This document shows positions 58,318-64,000 of a stretch of 64,000 nucleotides of DNA, piece by piece (position 1 is the stretch's first letter; each line of letters begins with the position of its first letter). The translations under genes were made by a program, and so were the position numbers. Origin of the DNA: Oscheius dolichura (lineage: Eukaryota; Nematoda; Chromadorea; Rhabditida; Rhabditidae); the NCBI GenBank assembly GCA_932521035.1, contig OW051492.1:6510001-6574000 (forward strand), in the 5' to 3' direction. The notes below the pieces were generated by a model. It saw only the letters and a program-made list of their open reading frames with translations. It was not told where the DNA came from and did no database searches.

Positions 58318-59836
58318 ATGAGTCTCTCGCTGGAGGAGATTCGGCAGCTGGAGAACAGGCTCAAGGCCAAGCAGAAGCAGCGCCGCTTTCCCCCGGCGCC
58401 GCCGGCCGAGCCGAAGAAGGAGACGGTGGAGACGACGGAGACGGACAAGTGGGGTGAGTCGGCTACGTAGGAGTTTATCCATTTCTCATTAGGATTCCAT
58501 TGAGGATTCCGTGCTCCCGGCTGAATTCCCTCGAATGGCCGGCCTCCTCCTATTTTTATCTTCCTCTTATTAGCATAGTGAAGCATGTAATTAGAAGAGC
58601 TCATTAGCATGCCGCGCTCATATTTACTCCTGGCTGCCCATTTTAATTCCCCGGCTGATAGCCACTACCTTTCTTATTACCGTCTCCTATCAATATTCTA
58701 ATCACTCAAATACTTGAACAAGTTTTCGATAAAGTTTACGGGAGCCAGTCCGGATGTAAACAAACTGTGCCATGCTAATTTCAAGCCCCTCGTTCCCCGG
58801 CGGCTGCTCCATCGATTTTTCAAATTAGCATTCCTCCACGCGAGTCTCGTTTTATCCCCACCTGGTGGATACGATAGCCGTTTCAGGAGAGATGACTTCG
58901 ACGGGCGAAGGAGTCACCGTTGAGGATGTCCGGGCCCTGGCCAACCGATTGAAGCAGCGACGGATCCTCTGGGGTTATTTAGAGAATTCCGTGGTAAAAA
59001 TAGGGATATTTAGGGCTGACACAAGGCCAGCTGGGAGAGCTGATCTGTTACAAATACGGTGCTCGCCTCTCCCAGACTACAGTATCCCGCTTTGAGGTTG
59101 GCCTTTGCAGGGCAGTGGAACACCTTGTTCAGATGATGGATTGCACCGTTTCGACAGCTAAAAGGTTGTATAGACCGATGAAAGAGATGCTGGAGCTCAT
59201 CGATGAGCTTTATGAGAAGAACGGCCCGCAGCTGACTGAGGCGTTGTGTGAGGCGGTTAGGAAAAGTATTGGAGACGTGGCTCCAACTGTAAGGGAGAGG
59301 AAGAGACGGGTAACTTACACCGATGAACAGGCAAGTCCGAGGATATATAATCGATAAGAACTGGTTCAGCTCGCCACACTGGATGCATTTTTCGCTCAAT
59401 GCGAATCCCCTACTAGTACCCAATTGAATCGCTTTGCCACCTCCCTAGGGCTGGACTTTTCTGAAGTACGGGTATGGTTTTGTAACAGAAGACAGAAGAG
59501 AAGAAGAATTATGTCATCCAAGAGTCGAAAAAATTCGTAAGTCGAAATACCGTTTTGAAAACGGAAAAAGCAGAGAAGACACAACACCTGAAATTTTAAC
59601 CCGACTGCAAAGCAGAGAACTGAAGGGATTTCTAAAACCACCTACAATAAGAGCTCGTTTACAGAAGCAAGGTACCGGTGAGTTTCAGGGTGTCAATTAT
59701 TTACTGTCCTCCTCTACCACTTCTTAACAGTTTGTATACGTTCCATACAAGCATTTTAGATTTGGCTCCTATCATTGCGTCATTAGATCGTATGCCAAAA
59801 GAGGAGATTGTGATTAATGTCAGCCAAAAAGCCTAA
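58318..59836 (+). CDS. POU-homeodomain transcription factor (divergent)
   Basis: The start MSLSLEEIRQLENRLKAKQK sits directly after CTTTCAG. After an acidic/basic N-terminus and an intron, the POU-specific domain reads VEDVRALANRLKQRRILWG, LTQGQLGELICYKYGARLSQ and TTVSRFE, then MMDCTVSTAKRLYRPMKEML. This aligns without gaps once a 40-nt intron (58971-59010) and a 36-nt intron (from GTTGGCC) are removed. The homeodomain is RKRRVTYTDEQ joined to LATLDAFFAQCESPTSTQLN, then VRVWFCNRRQKRRRI with the POU-type WFC. The intron inside the homeodomain starts with GC (CAG-GCAAGT). The frame can stop at 59540 or splice on to TAA 59834-59836 (ending VSQKA). The subclass is unclear; CEH-18-like divergence is possible. 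Confidence 0.85.
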
Positions 59837-59956
59837 TTATTCTCATCATATCGAATTACGTGATCTACTTTTTAAAATCCGGTTAGCAAACTTTGCCTAT
59901 GGTAAATACAGAGACAATATAATTGTATTAACAAATAGATATTACAATGAAAAATT

Positions 59957-61412
59957 CTACATAAAACGCTTGAATGTATATCCTAAAACAACACCGCCTG
60001 TAAAGACTAACGCAACGTAGGCAAATTGTCCCATTCGATTTGAACTAGGCCCAAGTGAACCAATTCTTCTGAAAGTTAGTTTGCGGTATACCAAATAGGA
60101 CTTACCTGGAAGTTACACCATTCTTCTCTAGCTCATAGTATTTGGCTCGTTTTCTATCAAGGAGCATTAGACGAGCCTAGAAAAATTATTACTATTTACT
60201 CGATAATTACCTCGTTCATGCTGTTCAAGATAGTTGGGTAATCGCCTTTATTGTAGAAAATACGCCCGGACGACAACTGATAGAGAGTTACAACAGGAGT
60301 ATTTAAGGTAATTTCTATCAAATAGAGGTCCGGATCGAATTCAGGGTCAATCTGGAAACAATAGAAAATCTCTTCTGTAGACCATTACGAAAGCATAAAG
60401 TACACATTTCAAATATTTGAAAAACTAGCAATTGGAAACCAACTTACTAAAATAAACGTTATATCTACTAATTCAGGATCCAATGCTGGTAAAAACTCCG
60501 TTGATAATGCAAAATCAACACCTTGACGTAAACAATCACGATCACTATGTGACATGTGACATCCAGAAATCTAATTTAATAATTAAACAAAAAATGCCTA
60601 TGATACCTTTCCATCAGCTTCTGCACCAATCAGCCAAAGTAAACGAACTTTTGAATTCAATGCTGCACAGATAACACTTTGTATATCAAACGTTGTAAGA
60701 TGTTGAAATTCCTCCCCGGGAGTGGTGCGAAAACAATAATCACTTGGTGGCTGTAAGTGGTTAAAGATTTTGTTATAAAATTTACCGTGAAGACGGTATC
60801 CCTTTTGTATTTTGTGTCCATGTTTAATTTACCAATATTTGGTGTACAGAAATTGACGTCGTCTGAGCATTCGCATGAATGCTAAAGACCTACCTTACTG
60901 TTTAAAAAAAACTTACTAGTTTTTCCAAGTAAGATGCTTGAGAAGCACTTTTCATAACCTCTCCTTCGAATTTCTTTATATTGACCTCTACTCCGGTCAT
61001 TAGATTGTAGATTTTCCCATAATTTTCTGGTCTATATTTCCTATTCATCTTGGTTAGCAAAAATAATAAACGTCTCACTTACCAGGCGCTCTTATGTTTA
61101 TAGGATTCACGGCCAAAAACGTCCTTCTCTGGTACAACTGGAGATTGTGATGGTTCGCTATATTTCTATCTGTATCAGTCAAATTACTTACTTTTCTCCA
61201 GCATTATTTCCTGCAAGTGTGCTATTTATGATTAACTCCAAATCATCATTTTTATCCATGAAATCGTCTTCATCCTCAGTTGGTGTAATAGCACAATCCT
61301 CTTCTTCCTCAGAAATATCCCATAATATGCCTTTTGACTATACAAACAGAATTAGGTCCAACAAAATAAATACCTGATCAATAGACGACTGGATAGTCAC
61401 AAAACTATTCAT
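59957..61412 (-). CDS. Schlafen-like (AlbA_2 / SLFNL1-type) protein with C-terminal membrane anchor
   Basis: The start MNSFVTIQSSIDQSKGILWD (61412) leads to an acidic N-terminus, EEEEDCAITPTEDEDDF, and a linker with CECSDDVNFC. The Schlafen core follows: RTTPGEEFQHLTTFDIQSVI, CAALNSKVRLLWLIG, ADGKISGCHMSHSDRDCLRQ and LYLIEITLNTPVVTLYQLSS. This parallels human SLFNL1 (VCAFLNSEGGSLFVGV, LVQGIRCSHRDEDRAR and VIRLTVHTPK). The C-terminus is a predicted single helix, FAYVALVFTGGVVLGYTF, then KRFM. C. elegans PUCH subunits (TOFU-1, TOFU-2, SLFL-3) have Schlafen-like folds and process piRNA precursors, with membrane association recalled for some. Nuclease acids are only partly kept (GEEFQHL), so catalysis is uncertain. 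Introns are 34-45 nt. Confidence 0.72.
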
Positions 61413-61665
61413 TTCCAAACCTGACGAAGTTCTCACCTTTGAAGAAGACGAGCAATGGCGAGCAGATGACAAGCAACTTTGCCGCTGGCTGCCTTTTTCA
61501 AATTTTTTGGCGGCCTAGCGAATTCTCAAGATAATTTTGTCAGAAGTTCCGTTCATGCCCATCTTTTGGTCACTTTACAAATATATATAACAGCAAGATA
61601 CTATGGATCATATTCTATATATTTCCATAAAAAGCTTGCATGGTAATCGTAACATTTTATTTTAG
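61413..61665. promoter_or_regulatory. Candidate bidirectional promoter, Schlafen-like gene / BUB3
   Basis: 253 nt separate the divergent start codons. On the BUB3 side the sequence ends TTTATTTTAG directly at the ATG. On the other side a minus-strand stretch (about 61428-61506) could be a 5' UTR exon of the Schlafen-like gene. Called on gene geometry. Confidence 0.35.
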
Positions 61666-62979
61666 ATGAGCACAGCAAATTTTGGAACCGCAAATGAGTA
61701 TCCCCTGGCTTGGCCAAGCCACGTGGTTATCTCCAAGTTACAGGTAGTGTTACTTTTACAAAATATAAGGTAAATTTTCAGTTTTCTCCACAGGTACATA
61801 GCCGCTCTTTGTGTGCCTCTGGCTGGGATGGCTCATTACGAGTTTTTCATGTGGGAACTGTAGGATACAGTGAACAGCGAGCCGATTTCTATTTAAATAA
61901 ACCACAACTTGCTTGTACTTTTGTTGTAAGTTGTAGATTACAATACTATATTCTAATTTATTTAGCATGAGCATGTGGCTTGTGGTGGTCTCGACAATAC
62001 AGTTACTCTTTTTGATCTAAAAACTAAACGAGACATTGTACTTGGTACTCATAATGGGGCAGTTCGTTGTTTAGAATATAATCCAATGCGAAACGCCGTC
62101 GTGTCTGGAGGATGGGATGCTACCGTTAAAGTAAGTTTAGACCGTTTGGGATTGTAAGTTTTTTTTTAGATATGGGACCCCCAAGGGTCACAACGTGGCC
62201 CACTTCAATCTATTATGGTTTCGGAAAAAGTCTATGGAATGGCAATTCAGGATGATATTATAGTAATAGGAACGCGTGACAGGTTTTATATTATTTTTAT
62301 TATATTATTCGCAGGAAAATCTATGTTCTTGATCAACGCCAACTAAATCACCCAATTAGCGTTAACGAGAGTCCTCTAAAAGTAGGCACATTTATAAGCT
62401 GTATAACCATATAATTGTAGTTTCAAATACGTTCCATTGCCATTGAGCCAGCTAAAGATTTCTTTGTTGTAGCATCTATTGAAGGTCGGATTGCTGTGGA
62501 GCATTTCGATACCACAAGAAAGCCTGATAATTATGCCTTTAAAGCTCATCGTGAACATCTAGATGGAGTAGAAATGATATACCCAGTAAATGCTCTTGAT
62601 TTTCATCCTTATCATGGCACTTTCGCTAGTGGAGGAAGTGATGCTCAAGTGAATGTTTGGGATCCCATAAATCGTAAAAGGCTTTCTCAATTCCACAAGT
62701 AAGTTTTTTTTTTTAATTTTAAGCTAGTTAATTTGCTGCTGGTAATGAGCTTTTTTTTTTAGATATAATACCTCCGTTTGCTCACTCAGCTTTAACTTTG
62801 ACGGAACACAATTAGCTATTGGCAATTCATACCTTGGAGAATATGCGGTATGTTTTTTCTCGACGATATTTTCTAATCACCACTAATTCCTTATTTAGGT
62901 TGATCCTGCATCAAAACCTACAAATCAAATTAACGTGCGAACTGTTGGTGATCTTGAGAGCCGTCCTAAATGCATATGA
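61666..62979 (+). CDS. bub-3: BUB3, spindle-checkpoint WD40 protein
   Basis: BUB3 is a WD40 propeller that carries BUB1 and BUBR1/MAD3 to phosphorylated KNL1 at kinetochores. The start MSTANFGTANEYPLAWPSHV directly follows TTTATTTTAG. WD repeats read SLCASGWDGSLRVFHV, HVACGGLDNTVTLFDLKTKR, NAVVSGGWDATVKIWDPQGS and TFASGGSDAQVNVWDPINRK. The late part, LAIGNSYLGEYA, is typical of BUB3. It ends VGDLESRPKCI with TGA at 62977-62979. About 320 residues fits the family. Introns are about 40 nt. Its functional partner, the MAD3-like gene, lies 37 kb to the left in the same window. Confidence 0.92.
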
Positions 62980-63425
62980 CTTAGTTTTATATGTGGGAAA
63001 CATGAATTGCTTTTTGTACTATTATTTATTTCAAAATAAAGACTTTTGTGTACGTTCTCTGTAACTAAAGTAAACAACAAGGAGTCGTATTAGAAGATGT
63101 CGGGTAAATGGAATTTTGAAGTAGAAATCTTTATATGAACAAGAACAGGACTATTTACAACATTCTAATAGATGACAATAAGTGAGATATGGTTGTATTA
63201 TGCTTAGTAACTCTGTTCTTAATCTACGTCATCTGTGAGCGATTAGTATATTTTTTTATAATCTCTTCGCACCAGAGGAGAACCTGTGTGTGTTCCATAA
63301 GGCACAACGAATTGTTTTGAGGGCACTTGACTATAAGGCGCGGGAGGGTTCTATACGGCAGCTATGAACTGAAGGGATCACACGAGTTGGGGACAAACGG
63401 AGGAGGTAGGGGCCACGGGGTTAAT
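62980..63425. other. Convergent intergenic region after BUB3
   Basis: AT-rich 3' sequence with an AATAAA near 63030 (TCAAAATAAAGAC) that probably serves BUB3. The rest is the 3' flank of the minus-strand gene ending at 63426. No coding exon is seen. Confidence 0.4.
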
Positions 63426-64000
63426 CTACTGCTTGTAAGGATGGTCGCGGTTGGAGCCGAGAACACGACGTTGGTTAATCATGGCACCTGAATGGTTAGG
63501 TTAGGTTAGCACAAAAAAATGACTGTTGAATCCACCCTCCTCTTTTTCATGCAAAATATTAAGAAATATGGTAGTTTTGGAATGTGTAAGGTGTAATTGT
63601 ACCCATTAGAAGTGACCAAATAAAAACAATATATGAGATCGAATACGGAATGAACGCTATACTCGTGGGCTCGAGATACAATAATCACATTTTAAGATCA
63701 GATGGCGATAAATACAAGAGGCAACCGACGGCTTTAGCCATATTTTCGGATGTACCCACCGGGAGCGGACTGGCTGGTCAGTTCCGCGTAATCGTTGTAC
63801 TGCTGTTGGAGGAGGGCTCCGTACGCCTGTGGCTGGGAGTACTGCATCGCGGCACCTGTCAACGCGTCGTACGAAAGACCTTGGCTGAAATATCCTCGTC
63901 TCCGTTGCGTTTGAATTAATCTACCTGAGAAGAATTTGCTGGTATTCGGCCTGCTGCTGCTGAATGATGGCTGCCTGTTGGGCGGCTAGCTGGTGTTGGG
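63426..64000 (-). CDS. Gln-rich protein, C-terminal part (runs off the window end)
   Basis: Three minus-strand exons join in frame. The first (about 63925-64000) encodes QHQLAAQQAAIIQQQQAEYQ, the second (63760-63884) SQGLSYDALTGAAMQYSQPQ and QQQYNDYAELTSQSAP, and the last (63426-63487) GAMINQRRVLGSNRDHPYKQ then TAG. The introns are 40 nt and 272 nt. Gln/Tyr/Ala-rich tails of this type occur in RNA-binding hnRNP-like proteins, and a short basic end like RDHPYKQ recalls the C-termini of such proteins, but no RNA-binding domain is inside the window, so the family is not assigned. Confidence 0.6.

Noticed and set aside
63493-63510. Short TTAGG-like tandem (three units) resembling telomere repeat
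   Set aside because: It lies inside an intron of a coding gene, is only three units long, and forms part of the polypyrimidine-to-acceptor context on the minus strand.

Overview
The window is eukaryotic and very probably from a nematode. Introns are tiny: most sized ones are 30-47 nt, and one is only 24 nt. Several start codons sit directly against a splice-acceptor-like sequence, as expected where spliced-leader trans-splicing leaves almost no 5' UTR. The conserved proteins resemble nematode orthologues: a PKA catalytic subunit with a first exon starting MLKFLK, as in C. elegans KIN-1, and an NTF2 close to RAN-4. I cannot name the species. Base composition is a mosaic. About 0-4.4, 20.6-25.6, 46.2-56.0 and 59.5-63 kb are AT-rich, while 4.5-20.6, 26-46.2 and 56-59.3 kb are GC-rich, with change-overs in non-coding DNA.

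Layout, left to right. 0-4.2 kb (minus): the start of a glutaredoxin gene cut by the window edge, then a large unidentified helical protein gene. 5.3-20.3 kb (plus): a PKA catalytic subunit (kin-1) locus with at least six candidate alternative first exons, a shared exon 2, a conserved kinase core and two mutually exclusive C-terminal exons. A gamma-glutamylcyclotransferase-like gene lies antisense inside one intron. 21.9-25.6 kb: TIMM44 (minus) divergent from a MAD3/BUBR1-type checkpoint gene (plus). 28.0-38.7 kb (plus): complete talin, with an internal alternative terminal exon and its own poly(A) signal. 39.0-46.3 kb (minus): CABIN1/HIR3-like histone-chaperone gene followed by a 7TM receptor. 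46.9-49.8 kb (plus): acinus. 50.1-55.6 kb (minus): NTF2, TMEM208, an SMPD4-like gene and an XTBD (PAXT-1-like) gene, head to tail 150-270 nt apart. 56.3-59.8 kb (plus): a divergent R-SMAD and a divergent POU-homeodomain gene. 60.0-63.0 kb: a Schlafen-like tail-anchored gene (minus) divergent from BUB3 (plus). 63.4-64 kb (minus): the 3' end of a Gln-rich protein gene.

Functional themes: MAD3 and BUB3 are partners in the spindle checkpoint. Acinus, the XTBD protein and the Schlafen-like protein all belong to RNA metabolism. Talin and PKA are muscle/adhesion and signalling genes, and the PKA locus carries a cluster of MEF2-type motifs. The most interesting points are the PKA isoform switches at both ends, the hidden short talin isoform, the Schlafen-like membrane-anchored protein, and the candidate operons.

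Limits: exon boundaries were set by eye from reading frame, GT-AG signals and remembered family alignments. No database search or transcript data were used.
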